A stretch of DNA of 37,704 bases from the NCBI GenBank assembly GCA_031398325.1, contig JANNNB010000011.1, positions 1-37,704 of the forward strand, written 5' to 3'. Position 1 is the first letter of the stretch. Each line of letters begins with the position of its first letter. The stretch is from Sva-07 sp031398325. Lineage in GTDB: Bacteria; Actinomycetota; Acidimicrobiia; Acidimicrobiales; Ilumatobacteraceae. Below the pieces are notes generated by a model. It was not told where the DNA came from, made no database searches, and saw nothing but the letters and a program-made list of their open reading frames with translations. This document shows positions 1-7,532 of this stretch, one piece after another. A program made the translations under genes and the position numbers.

Positions 1-1
1 G

Positions 2-337
2 GACGATGACGTCGTCCACTACTTCCTGCCCGAGGTGCACCCGCCCATCCGCGGCGCGGCCCATCTCGCCAATTACTGGCGGAAGTTCAAGAAGGTCTAC
101 GACCCGACGTGGAAGATCGACCACCTGATTGGGAGTGGCGACGAGGTCGTCAGCGAGTGGAGTTGCGCGTACACCTTGCCGAGCACAGGAAGTCGGATGA
201 TGTTCCGCGGCTGCGAATGGTACGTCATGAAGGAACGCCGGATCGCAGAGGTCCGCGCGTACTACGACTACAACGAGTCCAAGGACTGCCAACTCACCGG
301 ATTCCCCTACGCGGATCGCTCCTATCTCGGCAAATAG
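2..337 (+). CDS. NTF2/SnoaL-like protein, 5'-truncated
   Basis: The reading frame is open from base 2 to the TAA at 335-337, so the start lies left of the window. An ATG-like codon at 35 is probably internal. The visible 111 residues are rich in Trp and Tyr, with alternating beta-strand-like segments (WKIDHLIGSGDEVVSEWS, then MMFRGCEWYVMKERRIAEVRAYYD). This is the usual C-terminal half of a SnoaL-like/NTF2-like cone fold. The family includes polyketide cyclases, small isomerases and many proteins of unknown substrate, so no reaction can be assigned. The gene is followed by 375 nt without a gene. The family call is from motif memory and moderately sure; the function is unknown. Confidence 0.6.
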   Translation, partial: DDDVVHYFLPEVHPPIRGAAHLANYWRKFKKVYDPTWKIDHLIGSGDEVVSEWSCAYTLPSTGSRMMFRGCEWYVMKERRIAEVRAYYDYNESKDCQLTGFPYADRSYLGK

Positions 338-712
338 GTCACTGCCGCCGGTCTGGCGCAATCCGCCTGTGACCCGCGACGGCAATGCCGGCACTGACGC
401 CCACCTGACGGTGCGCGCTCCAACCCAAGGTGGGCCATCGCGTTTGGCACAGCCTGGCGACGCTGACCGCCCAAACCGCCAGGTAACCGACTGTCCCGAG
501 GTAGCGCCGATTGCAGGAAAGGGGCGCCACCTCAAGAATCGGACGGTGGCCGAACCGCTCGGTATCGACGCCCGATAATGCATCGTCGACCGTTGGACGA
601 CCCGCACAGTCCGGCCCAAGTGCAGTGCTCGGGTATCGCGACGGGGCTGGCGTTTGGTCACCCTTCCGTCGCAAGCAGCGGTGGCGGCACGTCGGGTCTT
701 GGACTGGATCCG
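338..712. other. Intergenic stretch between convergent genes
   Basis: No convincing gene is visible in these 375 nt. Two structures are present. One is a 7-bp inverted repeat (CCTGGCG at 453-459 and CGCCAGG at 477-483), which could be a weak terminator. The other is one copy of the dispersed repeat at 555-628. An imperfect 11/12-nt direct repeat (GCTCGGTATCG at 557-567 and GCTCGGGTATCG at 627-638) spans that copy. Confidence 0.5.
555..628 (+). repeat. Dispersed intergenic repeat, copy A
   Basis: This is one of four related elements. On the plus strand its left end reads CCGCTCGGTATC and its right end reads CGGCCCAAGTGCAGTGC. The left end matches copies B (CCGCTCAGAATC), C (CCGCGTTCAGTATC) and D (CCGCTCGGAATC). 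The right end is nearly identical to copy C. The middle is variable. The copy lies between the 3' ends of the NTF2-like gene and the MerR gene. Its function is unknown. Confidence 0.6.
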
Positions 713-1561
713 CTATCCGAGGGGGAAGGCGATGTCGCAGATCTGGTCGTCGTCGTTGATGTCGTTGGGTTCGGCGACGTACACCTCGCGGCACGAGAGT
801 CGGCTGCCGGGTCGGGCGGCCGCTTCAGGCGAACCCGCCACAGCGTCGTATGCGGCGAGGATCGCTGGGAAGTCCCATTGCGCCTTAGTGATCGTGGTGT
901 ATGCCTCGTCGTGAGCTGGTTCGGTCCGCACCCCGACTGCGTCTGTTGGCTGGACATCGTCGGGGCAACCGAGGATCGCTTCGATCGGTCCGTCATTGTC
1001 GTCGTCGACAATGCCGTGAAAGATCAGGGTGAATGGGCTGGTCGGTTCGGACTCGCCGAGCAATGTGGCGAATGCCGTCTTGGCTTCGTCGACGAACGCG
1101 TCGGTCTCTGATCCGTGGAGTCGGCGCTGGATTGACATGACGCGTTGGGCCGATACGTGTCGTGTGTTGATGGTGAACATGGAGTCGTGTTCCTTTCGCA
1201 GGATGGTGTGGACGTGGCGAATGAGGAGTCGTCGGCCGCTATGTGTCGACTCGAGTTCTTCGAGGAATCGGTTCAGTAGCTGTGTTGCTTCCTGGCGGCT
1301 GCGCCCGGCAGCGTTGAGCACCTCACCGATCTCGTTCAAGCTCATTCCTGTGCCTCGCAGCAGCCCGATCAGGCGGGCGAAATCGACCTGGTCTTCGCTG
1401 TAGTAGCGGTAGCCATTGGTGCGATCGACGTCGGCGGGTCGAAGAAGACCTCGATCGTCGTACAGCCGCAACGCTTTCGCGCTCAGGTGTGAACGTCGAG
1501 CGAACTCGCCGATCGTGAGTGACGGGCGATCATTGTCTGCAGGTGGCACATGCACGATCAT
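713..1561 (-). CDS. MerR-family regulator with GyrI-like effector domain
   Basis: The 282-residue protein starts with a winged helix typical of MerR proteins. Residues about 14-80 include SLTIGEFARRSHLSAKALRL, then YDDRGLLRP and NGYRYYSEDQV. A helical linker follows, and residues about 130-280 resemble the GyrI-like effector-binding domain of BmrR/TipAL-type multidrug sensors. MerR proteins bind a dyad between -35 and -10 boxes spaced by 19-20 bp and twist the promoter when the ligand binds. Upstream on the minus strand a TTGACC lies 19 nt before a weak GATGAT that overlaps the ATG, so autoregulation is possible but unproven. The gene is flanked on both sides by the dispersed repeat (copies A and B) and may be a small transferable unit. 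The ligand is unknown; the methyltransferase is divergent and may be a target. Confidence 0.85.
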   Translation of the reverse strand: MIVHVPPADNDRPSLTIGEFARRSHLSAKALRLYDDRGLLRPADVDRTNGYRYYSEDQVDFARLIGLLRGTGMSLNEIGEVLNAAGRSRQEATQLLNRFLEELESTHSGRRLLIRHVHTILRKEHDSMFTINTRHVSAQRVMSIQRRLHGSETDAFVDEAKTAFATLLGESEPTSPFTLIFHGIVDDDNDGPIEAILGCPDDVQPTDAVGVRTEPAHDEAYTTITKAQWDFPAILAAYDAVAGSPEAAARPGSRLSCREVYVAEPNDINDDDQICDIAFPLG

Positions 1562-1649
1562 CGAGTCTCACCCACGGTCAAGGTCAAGTCCGGATCTTGT
1601 GTTGCCCAGCCCAGTCGCCGGAACAGCATGTAAGCCCGCCGTAGCGCCC

Positions 1650-1726
1650 CGATATCACCCGCTCAGAATCACTGGCCGACCAGCGTCCAAGTCACTCGGC
1701 TTCGGCCCAAGCAGCGCACTGCACTT
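1650..1726 (+). repeat. Dispersed intergenic repeat, copy B
   Basis: Copy B lies in the 235-nt divergent gap between the MerR gene and the methyltransferase gene. It is closest to copy D. Shared blocks are CGATATCACCCGCTCAGAATC on the left (D differs at two bases) and CGGCCCAAGC followed by GCACTGCACTT on the right. The terminal GCACTGCACTT is the reverse complement of AAGTGCAGTGC in copy A, so the right part can exist in an inverted form. Confidence 0.65.
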
Positions 1727-1796
1727 TCGCGGACCGATCTGGCCGGAGATTTGGTGGTGTTGCGTGTGGTAGACCTCAACGTCGAAGGGGGTTGCC

Positions 1797-2588
1797 ATGT
1801 CGGATTCTCCGTACCTGATGAGCAACGTGCACCCGGAAACTGCGGCACGCTTCGACGGGCTGGAACAGACTCTGGATTCGATCTCGACAGGTCTTCTCGA
1901 ACGCGTCGGCGTTCACGCTGGGGCCCGCTGTCTGGAGATCGGGACCGGTGGGGGTTCCATCGCTCGATGGCTCGCCGAACGTGTCGGCCCCGGCGGGCAC
2001 GTCGTGGCCGTCGATCTGGACACCCGATGGTTTCGCCACGACGGCAGCCCACAGCTCGAGGTCCGAGAGGTCGACCTGGTGAGCGGTCCGATCCCGGACG
2101 GCCCGTGGGATCTCATTCACGAACGGCTCGTGTTGCAGCACATCCCTGCCCGTCTCGAGGTCCTTGACGAGCTGGTCGCCCGTTTGGCACCTGGCGGTTG
2201 GTTGGTGGTGGAGGATTTCGACACCGGCGAGGTCCGCACGACCGACCGTGGGGGACCGGATCACGAACTGATTGCTCGTATGGCAACCGCGTTCAACCGG
2301 CTGTTGGCCGAACGCGGGGGTGCGAGCGACTTCGCGGCTGATGCGTGGCGACATCTGCGCCAACGCGGTCTGGTGAACACTGGTGCCAGCGGCCATGTCG
2401 TGTTCGACATCGGAGGGCAGGGTTTCGCGCAAGTCACCGCAGCCAACGCCCGTCAGGTCCACGATGGTCTGCTTGCCCTCGACATCTCGGCCGAGGACAT
2501 CGAGCACTTCATCGAGGTGTTGTCAGATCCTGACACCATCATCGGCACGCCGGTACTCGTCACGGCGTGGGGACAACGCGCGATCTGA
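1797..2588 (+). CDS. Class I SAM-dependent methyltransferase
   Basis: The 263-residue protein has a Rossmann SAM-binding core. Motif I is LEIGTGGGSIARWL (about residues 46-59), the acidic residue ending strand 2 is in VVAVDLD (about 70-76), and the later motifs are WDLIHERLVLQHI and LAPGGWLVVEDFD. The core resembles Methyltransf_11/25-type enzymes that methylate small molecules; the substrate cannot be read from sequence. The ATG at 1797 is preceded by a good ribosome site (AAGGGGG, about 5 nt before the start), unlike the leaderless genes in this window. The C-terminal part (about 150-263) is mostly helical and probably forms the substrate lid. The gene is divergent from the MerR regulator, with repeat copy B in the shared gap, which suggests it may be regulated by it. 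Resistance or secondary-metabolite roles are possible but unsupported. Confidence 0.85.
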   Translation: MSDSPYLMSNVHPETAARFDGLEQTLDSISTGLLERVGVHAGARCLEIGTGGGSIARWLAERVGPGGHVVAVDLDTRWFRHDGSPQLEVREVDLVSGPIPDGPWDLIHERLVLQHIPARLEVLDELVARLAPGGWLVVEDFDTGEVRTTDRGGPDHELIARMATAFNRLLAERGGASDFAADAWRHLRQRGLVNTGASGHVVFDIGGQGFAQVTAANARQVHDGLLALDISAEDIEHFIEVLSDPDTIIGTPVLVTAWGQRAI

Positions 2589-2809
2589 CGATCATTGGAC
2601 GCGCTGAGCCACGCCCACGCGGGCCGCACACTTCGCCGCCCACAATCACGCGAGTTCACTTCCGCCAGGCGCCGCATCAGGCCCGAGTGTGACACGAGAT
2701 AATCCGGGGTGCGTCGGTGCGTGGCGCGTAACGGCGTGTCCTGACTCGCGATTGTCGGTCTCATGCCGGCGGCCGGCGACGGGTCGGCGCCGCGGGCTGC
2801 GTCGACCGG

Positions 2810-3181
2810 CTATTCCGCGGGGTTCGAGTCGTCGAGGAGGTGCGCGAGGCAGGGTGATTCACCACCGAGGTCGATGCTGTCGGACGTGTCGATGGCCGCG
2901 GGCTGAGGCTGCGAGTTGTGGAGTTGGCAGACGTGGGCTACTGCGGGGTTCGTCGGGACCTGCATGATCTCTCCGTTGTCGGCCATTTGCCATCCGCGTA
3001 GGGAACTTCCGAGGAGGTAGATCAGTTCGTCCGGTGCGTCGTGGTCGTGCTCGACCTCGATGCATCCGTCTGCTGCATGGACGTGAACGGATTGCACGAG
3101 CGGTCGTGCCATCAGGGTGTCTTGGATCGCGTTCAGGCAGTCTGGGCAGTTGGCGTTCTCGACTCGGATCAGGGTCTTCAT
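2810..3181 (-). CDS. Stand-alone HMA-like metal-binding protein with Cys/His tail
   Basis: The first 65 or so residues look like a heavy-metal-associated ferredoxin-like fold. The metal loop is N-C-P-D-C (Cys12 and Cys15), in the place of the usual MxCxxC, and is followed by a helix and the strand VQSVHVHAADGCIEVEH. The remaining 55 residues are a tail with scattered Cys and His (AHVCQLHNS, SPCLAHLL). The protein is 123 residues long, longer than simple copper chaperones. An AGGAG ribosome site lies 10 nt before the ATG. The gene is divergent from the NuoF-like gene and shares its 98-nt promoter region, including the 32-bp palindrome, so both are probably under one regulator. It may be a copper/iron chaperone or a redox-sensing small protein. 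Metal identity is unknown. Confidence 0.6.
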   Translation of the reverse strand: MKTLIRVENANCPDCLNAIQDTLMARPLVQSVHVHAADGCIEVEHDHDAPDELIYLLGSSLRGWQMADNGEIMQVPTNPAVAHVCQLHNSQPQPAAIDTSDSIDLGGESPCLAHLLDDSNPAE

Positions 3182-3223
3182 CGGCGTTCAGCTCCTGTGG
3201 AATTGGGGCCGACGTTCGACCCC

Positions 3224-3255
3224 ATAATTCTTCTAGCTAACACTAGAACAATTAT
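3224..3255. promoter_or_regulatory. Near-perfect 32-bp palindrome, candidate operator
   Basis: The left arm is ATAATTCTTCTAG (3224-3236) and the right arm is CTAGAACAATTAT (3243-3255). They pair over 13 bp with one mismatch around the 6-nt spacer CTAACA. The site is AT-rich in very GC-rich DNA and lies between two divergent starts. It covers the place where the -35 of the NuoF-like gene should be (about 3244-3249), so a bound protein would block RNA polymerase. The best candidate binder is the winged-helix regulator encoded in the same operon at 4677-5381; this is inference. Confidence 0.75.
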
Positions 3256-3266
3256 CGCCGGTCCGA

Positions 3267-3272
3267 TAGTGT
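3267..3272 (+). promoter_or_regulatory. Candidate -10 box of leaderless NuoF-like gene
   Basis: TAGTGT fits TANNNT and ends 7 nt before the GTG at 3280, so transcription would start at or next to the start codon. No ribosome site is visible, which agrees with a leaderless mRNA. Confidence 0.5.
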
Positions 3273-3279
3273 CGCGGAC

Positions 3280-4680
3280 GTGAGCACCTTCTTGTTGCCG
3301 AGCGACGTCGTTGGCTCGATCGAGCACTACATGGCATCGGATGGTGGTGCGGGAATTCGACGCGCTTACGCCCTCGGGCGCAACGCCACGATCGAGGTGG
3401 TGTCGCAGTCAGGTTTGCGTGGGCGTGGGGGCGGCGGTTTCCCAACTGGCCAGAAGTGGGCCGGCGTCGCTCAGCAGAAGGGCGGCCGACGGTATCTCGT
3501 GTGCAACGGCGCAGAAGGCGAACCGGGCACGTTCAAGGATCGTGCGCTGATGCGTGCCAACCCGTACCAGCTCGTGGAGGGTGTCGTCATCGCAGCGTTC
3601 GCGATCGATGCCGCCGAGGCCTTCATCTGTCTCAAGGCGAGCTTTCAACGCGAGATCGAGCGGGTCACGCACGCCGTCGAGGAGTTCCAGTCGACCGGGC
3701 TCTGCAGCAACTGCACGGTCACCATTGTGGCCGGTCCCGAGGAGTATCTGTATGGCGAAGAGAAGGCGATGCTCGAAGTGATCGAGGGCAACGAACCGTT
3801 GCCGCGATGGCTCCCGCCGTATCTTCACGGGCTGTTCGCCACAGCCCCACAGCTCGGCTGGCAGTCAAGCGAACCTCGAGTGGACGAGTTGGCCGAGCAG
3901 GGGTCGAACCCGACGTTGGTCAACAACGTCGAGACCCTGTCGAACGTCCCCCACATCCTTGCGCGGGGCGCTGACTGGTTCAGGTCGATGGGCACACCGG
4001 ACTCGCCGGGCACCATCGTGACGACCGTGGTCGGCGACGTGATCGCGCCCGACGTCGGCGAGGTCGAGATGGGTACCGCGTTGTGCGATGTCATCGACGC
4101 GGTGGGCAGCGGGCTGGCGCCTGGACGAACCGTGAAGGCCGTGTTCTCGGGTGTCGCGAACGCGGTGATCACTGCCGCAGACCTCGATGTGCCGCTCACC
4201 TACGAGGGTTTCGAGGCGATCGGCAGCGGGATCGGGTCGGCAGGATTCATCGTGTACGACGACACCGCGTGCATGGTGGACGCGGCGTACCGGTTCTCAC
4301 GGTTCCTGTCGATCGAATCATGCGGACAATGCCCACCCTGCAAGCTCGGGTCGAGTGCGATCACCGAACACCTCGAACGCATCGAAACCGGGATCGGCAC
4401 CGATCATGATCTCGGTGAGATCGCACGATGGTTGGGACACGTCACCGACGGCAGCCGCTGCTACCTCGCCACCGAGGAACTGGTCGTCGTCAGCAGCATC
4501 CTGCGAGCCTTCCCCGAGGAGTTCGCCGATCACATCGAGACCGGGAAGTGTCCGCACCCGCGACGGCCGATGCCCAAACTGGTCGACCTGACCGGCGGCC
4601 ACGCCTACTACGACGAGTCGTTCTGGCGGAAACAACCCGACTGGACCTACGCCCCCAGCGAGAACGACGTCGATCGGTGA
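3280..4680 (+). CDS. NuoF/HoxF-like NADH-binding FMN and 4Fe-4S flavoprotein
   Basis: The 466-residue protein matches the NADH-dehydrogenase 51-kDa (NuoF) family from end to end. It has the FMN/NADH glycine-rich loop SGLRGRGGGGFPTGQKW (about residues 44-60), the NGAEGEPGTFKDRALM segment (about 76-91), a SLBB-like middle part and a C-terminal 4Fe-4S site. The four cluster ligands are Cys348, Cys351, Cys354 (SCGQCPPC) and Cys394 (GSRCYLA). These proteins oxidise NADH with FMN and pass electrons to an iron-sulfur partner. No NuoE, NuoG or hydrogenase subunit is nearby, so this is not part of a complex I operon. The first gene in a row with a regulator, Ric and a truncated haemoglobin, it may supply electrons to them; that is inference. 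The start is the GTG at 3280, just after a TANNNT box. The stop overlaps the next gene by GTGA. Confidence 0.85.
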   Translation: MSTFLLPSDVVGSIEHYMASDGGAGIRRAYALGRNATIEVVSQSGLRGRGGGGFPTGQKWAGVAQQKGGRRYLVCNGAEGEPGTFKDRALMRANPYQLVEGVVIAAFAIDAAEAFICLKASFQREIERVTHAVEEFQSTGLCSNCTVTIVAGPEEYLYGEEKAMLEVIEGNEPLPRWLPPYLHGLFATAPQLGWQSSEPRVDELAEQGSNPTLVNNVETLSNVPHILARGADWFRSMGTPDSPGTIVTTVVGDVIAPDVGEVEMGTALCDVIDAVGSGLAPGRTVKAVFSGVANAVITAADLDVPLTYEGFEAIGSGIGSAGFIVYDDTACMVDAAYRFSRFLSIESCGQCPPCKLGSSAITEHLERIETGIGTDHDLGEIARWLGHVTDGSRCYLATEELVVVSSILRAFPEEFADHIETGKCPHPRRPMPKLVDLTGGHAYYDESFWRKQPDWTYAPSENDVDR

Positions 4681-5381
4681 AGTCAGACGTCGGTGACCTC
4701 GATGACAGACGTATTGATCGCAATCGCATGAGCACGCAGCAACTCCAGGCCCGCGCGTTGGGCGACCCGACACGACACACGATCTTTCGGTACCTGGCAG
4801 GCGAACGCCGTCCAGTCGATGTCGCTGAACTGACCGACCACATCGGGCTGCACCACAACGCCATACGCCAACACCTCGCCCGACTCGTCGCCGCGGGCCT
4901 GGCCGTCGAGTCGACCGCCGCGCCAACGGGCCGTGGTCGACCACGGCTCGTCTACGAAGTCGCCCCATCAGTCGACAGCAGGTGGGGTGTCACTGGTCCC
5001 TACGAACAACTCTCGGTACTGCTGAGCGAGATCATCCGAACCGGTGACACCCCCGTCGACGTCGGCCGCCGCGCCGGATCTGCCTTCAAGCACTCCGCTA
5101 GAGCCGTTGATCCTGCTTTCGCCATGGCCGATCGCCTGAACCGATACGGATTCGACCCGGTCACCAAGCGGAGCGGCGATCACGTCGATCTCGTGCTGCG
5201 GGCCTGCCCGTTCGAGACGACGGCCCTCGCCGATCCCGACATCGTGTGCAGCCTCCACCTCGGACTCGCTTACGGGCTCGCCGACTCCATCGGCGGCATC
5301 GTCGTGGACGAACTCGTTCGAGCTGACCCCCGACAATCGCCATGCGTTCTTCGCTGCCACATCGTCCCGGACGCCGACTGA
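4677..5381 (+). CDS. ArsR/DeoR-like winged-helix regulator with C-terminal cysteine motif
   Basis: The N-terminal winged helix is clear (ARALGDPTRHTIFRYL, then the recognition part LHHNAIRQHLARLVAAGL and the wing PTGRGRPRLVYEV). The C-terminal half carries CPFE, IVCSLHLGLAYGL and SPCVLRC, a set of four cysteines and a histidine typical of actinobacterial regulators related to SufR-type Fe-S sensors. A bound Fe-S cluster that senses NO or cluster damage would fit the neighbouring Ric and haemoglobin genes, but is inferred. Two starts are possible: the GTG at 4677, which overlaps the upstream stop by GTGA (234 residues), or the ATG at 4728 (217 residues, starting right at the conserved domain). 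The overlap start is chosen for translational coupling; the ATG is nearly as likely. The palindrome at 3224-3255 is its probable target. Confidence 0.75.
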   Translation: MKSDVGDLDDRRIDRNRMSTQQLQARALGDPTRHTIFRYLAGERRPVDVAELTDHIGLHHNAIRQHLARLVAAGLAVESTAAPTGRGRPRLVYEVAPSVDSRWGVTGPYEQLSVLLSEIIRTGDTPVDVGRRAGSAFKHSARAVDPAFAMADRLNRYGFDPVTKRSGDHVDLVLRACPFETTALADPDIVCSLHLGLAYGLADSIGGIVVDELVRADPRQSPCVLRCHIVPDAD

Positions 5382-5442
5382 TCGTTGTGGCCTCACCAAT
5401 CCGCATGTCATCCATCCCGCTCCAACCAAAGGACCCGACCCC

Positions 5443-6153
5443 ATGACCGAACTGACGTCGAACCTCACGCTGGCCGAGATCGTCAACACTCACCCGTCGC
5501 TCGCCCGACAACTCGAGGCCCACGACCTCGACTACTGCTGCGGTGGCGCTACGACACTCCAAGACGCTTGTGCAACCAACGGCCTCGACGTCGCCGCCGT
5601 GCTCGACGAACTTGCCGTCGCCGCAATACACGAACCGGCCGATACGTGGTCGACAATGGGCCTCGACGAACTCGTCGATCATCTGGAAACAACCCACCAT
5701 GCATACCTGTGGAGCGAGCTGCCCCGCCTGAGTGCACTGATGGACAAAGTCGTCAGCGTCCATAGCGAGCGGCACCCAGAACTCGGCGCCGTCGGTGACT
5801 GTTTCGCAACCATTCGTGCCGACCTCGAACCGCACCTGACGAAAGAGGAGCGCGTCCTGTTCCCAATGGTGCGCGAGCTCGCCACCGCAGATTCGCCCCG
5901 CTCGTTTCATTGCGGATCGATTGAGAACCCGATCTCGGTGATGCTCACAGAACACGACACCGTTGGCGAGCTGCTCCGCCGGCTCCGCACCCTCACCAAC
6001 GGATACAAGCCACCGGCCGACGGTTGCGGATCGTATGTCGCGTTGTTTGCCGGCTTCGAGACGATGGAAGCCGATACGCACCTGCACATCCACAAGGAGA
6101 ACAACCTGCTGTTCCCGGCCGTCATCGCCGCCGAGCGGCAGCTGGCGTCGTGA
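5443..6153 (+). CDS. ric: Iron-sulfur cluster repair di-iron protein (Ric/ScdA/YtfE)
   Basis: The 236-residue protein has both domains of the Ric family. The ScdA_N-like domain (residues 1-60) carries the diagnostic DYCCGG motif. The hemerythrin-like di-iron domain follows, with His/Glu ligand segments HLETTHHAYLW, HLTKEERVLFPMV, LTEHDTVGELL and HLHIHKENNLLFPAV. Ric proteins restore iron-sulfur clusters damaged by nitric oxide or peroxide and can reduce NO. Length and motif order are normal for the family. The gene follows the regulator after 61 nt and overlaps the truncated-haemoglobin gene by GTGA, so the two are translationally coupled. The identification is very sure from motifs; the link to the NuoF-like protein is by context only. 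Confidence 0.93.
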   Translation: MTELTSNLTLAEIVNTHPSLARQLEAHDLDYCCGGATTLQDACATNGLDVAAVLDELAVAAIHEPADTWSTMGLDELVDHLETTHHAYLWSELPRLSALMDKVVSVHSERHPELGAVGDCFATIRADLEPHLTKEERVLFPMVRELATADSPRSFHCGSIENPISVMLTEHDTVGELLRRLRTLTNGYKPPADGCGSYVALFAGFETMEADTHLHIHKENNLLFPAVIAAERQLAS

Positions 6154-6623
6154 TCGTCCACCCGCTCACTGCGCACGACCTCGCCAAGCGTGCAGATCTC
6201 ACCGCCCGGACCGACATCGAATTGCTCGTGCGTTCGTTCTACCGATACGCAGCAATGGACGAACTGTTGGGTCCCATCTTCAGCACCGCGCACGTCGACT
6301 GGCCGTCACACATCGACACCCTCACCGGCTTCTGGGCATGGCAGCTGCTCGGCGAACGCGGATACGTCGGCAACCCACTTCGAGCCCACGAGCCAATCCA
6401 CGCTCGCACACCATTCTCTGACACCCACTTCGAGCGGTGGCTCGAACTGTTCACCACTACCGTCGACGAGCACTTCATCGGACCGACCGCCGAAGTGGCG
6501 AAACAGCGGGCCGCGAAAATGGCGCACGCATTGCGGCATCTCCTCGCCGACGAACACTCCGATCCATCGACACCAATAGAACCGCTCTGGACCACCAGAA
6601 CAACATCGAACACGGGCAAATGA
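6150..6623 (+). CDS. Group III truncated haemoglobin
   Basis: The 157-residue protein has the group III globin pattern: FYRYAAMDELLGPIF in helix B/CD, W51 and H54, FWAWQLLGERGYVGNP, then the proximal histidine His80 in PLRAHEPI and the F/G/H helices (HFERWLELFTTTVDEHF, AKMAHALRHLL). It resembles Campylobacter Ctb, which moderates NO and oxygen stress. The C-terminal 20 residues are an extra Ser/Thr-rich tail. The GTG at 6150 overlaps the ric stop by GTGA, which decides the start. Paired with Ric, it probably binds or dioxygenates NO; the electron donor could be the NuoF-like flavoprotein upstream. No strong terminator follows; only a weak ATCAC/GTGAT repeat is seen. Confidence 0.9.
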   Translation: MIVHPLTAHDLAKRADLTARTDIELLVRSFYRYAAMDELLGPIFSTAHVDWPSHIDTLTGFWAWQLLGERGYVGNPLRAHEPIHARTPFSDTHFERWLELFTTTVDEHFIGPTAEVAKQRAAKMAHALRHLLADEHSDPSTPIEPLWTTRTTSNTGK

Positions 6624-7039
6624 TCACACCTGCGCCGTGATGCACGACGTGGACGATGCCCAGCTCGCTCGCCGCGGGACACCGTAAGGCCGGATCTGCA
6701 TGACGGTCACGAGGGCACATGGCGCCAGCTTTGAAGGCGAGCGGGCGAGCACGATCCTGCACTGCCCGTTGCGGGACACAGACCGTCGAGTTTCAGACAC
6801 AATCGGTTTTCATGCGGCTCCCTAGCGGATCTGCCGCCACCGCATAGCGGCCGGTCCCGCGTTCAGTATCACTGGATGATCGAGCCGACGGCGCTGCATA
6901 ATCGGCGCTCAATAACCCGATCAAAGCCCATTCGCGACAGCAACAGTGCGGCCCAAGTGCAGTGACACATAGTCTCGGTCGTCGTGCTGAGCGGAAATCG
7001 GCGCACGGCTCTTTCGCGCTCGTCGCTACGGTGCGCTCG
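6624..7039. other. Intergenic stretch before GNAT gene
   Basis: The 416 nt hold no convincing gene on either strand. Small open frames here lack domain-like sequence. Repeat copy C occupies 6856-6964. The remainder shows nothing that I can name. Confidence 0.5.
6856..6964 (+). repeat. Dispersed intergenic repeat, copy C
   Basis: The left end CCCGCGTTCAGTATCACTGG matches copy B (CCCGCTCAGAATCACTGG). The right end CGGCCCAAGTGCAGTG is identical to copy A. The middle is longer than in the other copies by roughly 30-40 nt. It lies between the truncated-haemoglobin gene and the GNAT gene, in the same orientation as A, B and D. Confidence 0.6.
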
Positions 7040-7506
7040 ATGACGAGCGTAGAGATCGCGAATCCAGGTGACGTCGAATCGCTCGTCGAACTCGAAGCGC
7101 TGCTCTTCGCCGAGGACGCCGGAGTGCATGATCCGCACGCCGACGTGACGTGGCCGCTGCGAGAGGGAAGAGCCAACTTTCGGCGGCTTCTCGCCGATGA
7201 CAACTCGGTGGTTCTGGTCGCTCGCCGCAACGGCACCGTCGTCGGCCACGTCGCTGGGTACGCAGCATCGTCGAGCCCGACTCGTCAGCCGGTGACCTTT
7301 GGTGTGCTGCGGAGCATGTACGTGCGGAGCAATGCACGAGAGCGGGCGTCGGACAGCTACTCACCGAGGCGTTCATCCAGTGGGCACGCGACCAGGGCTG
7401 CGTCGAGGTGCATGTCGACAGCTACTTCGAAAATGCAGCCGCCCGACGCCTGTATGAACAATCGGGATTCGCTCCGCGAAGCATCGCTCACGAGCTCAGG
7501 CTCTGA
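7040..7506 (+). pseudogene. GNAT N-acetyltransferase, frameshifted
   Basis: The first frame, from the ATG at 7040, gives a normal GNAT N-terminus (VEIANPGDVESLVELEALLF, ending FGVLRSMYVRSNARER). After the GGG at 7344-7346 that frame turns into non-homologous sequence. Another frame there continues the fold: GVGQLLTEAFIQWARDQGC, then VEVHVDSYFENAAARRLYEQ and SGFAPRSIAHELRL, ending at the TGA 7504-7506. Restoring one G would give R-E-R-G-V-G, exactly the acetyl-CoA loop R/Q-x-x-G-x-G/A. The gene has therefore lost one base in a G run, by real mutation or by sequence error. GNAT enzymes acetylate amines; the substrate is unknown. The gene is bracketed by repeat copies C and D. Confidence 0.8.
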
Positions 7507-7532
7507 TCACCTCGACCCACAGCCTCAGGGCA

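Noticed and set aside
2680..2725. Possible fifth repeat copy (GGCCCGAGTGTGACAC)
   Set aside because: Similarity is limited to a short stretch and the left block is missing.
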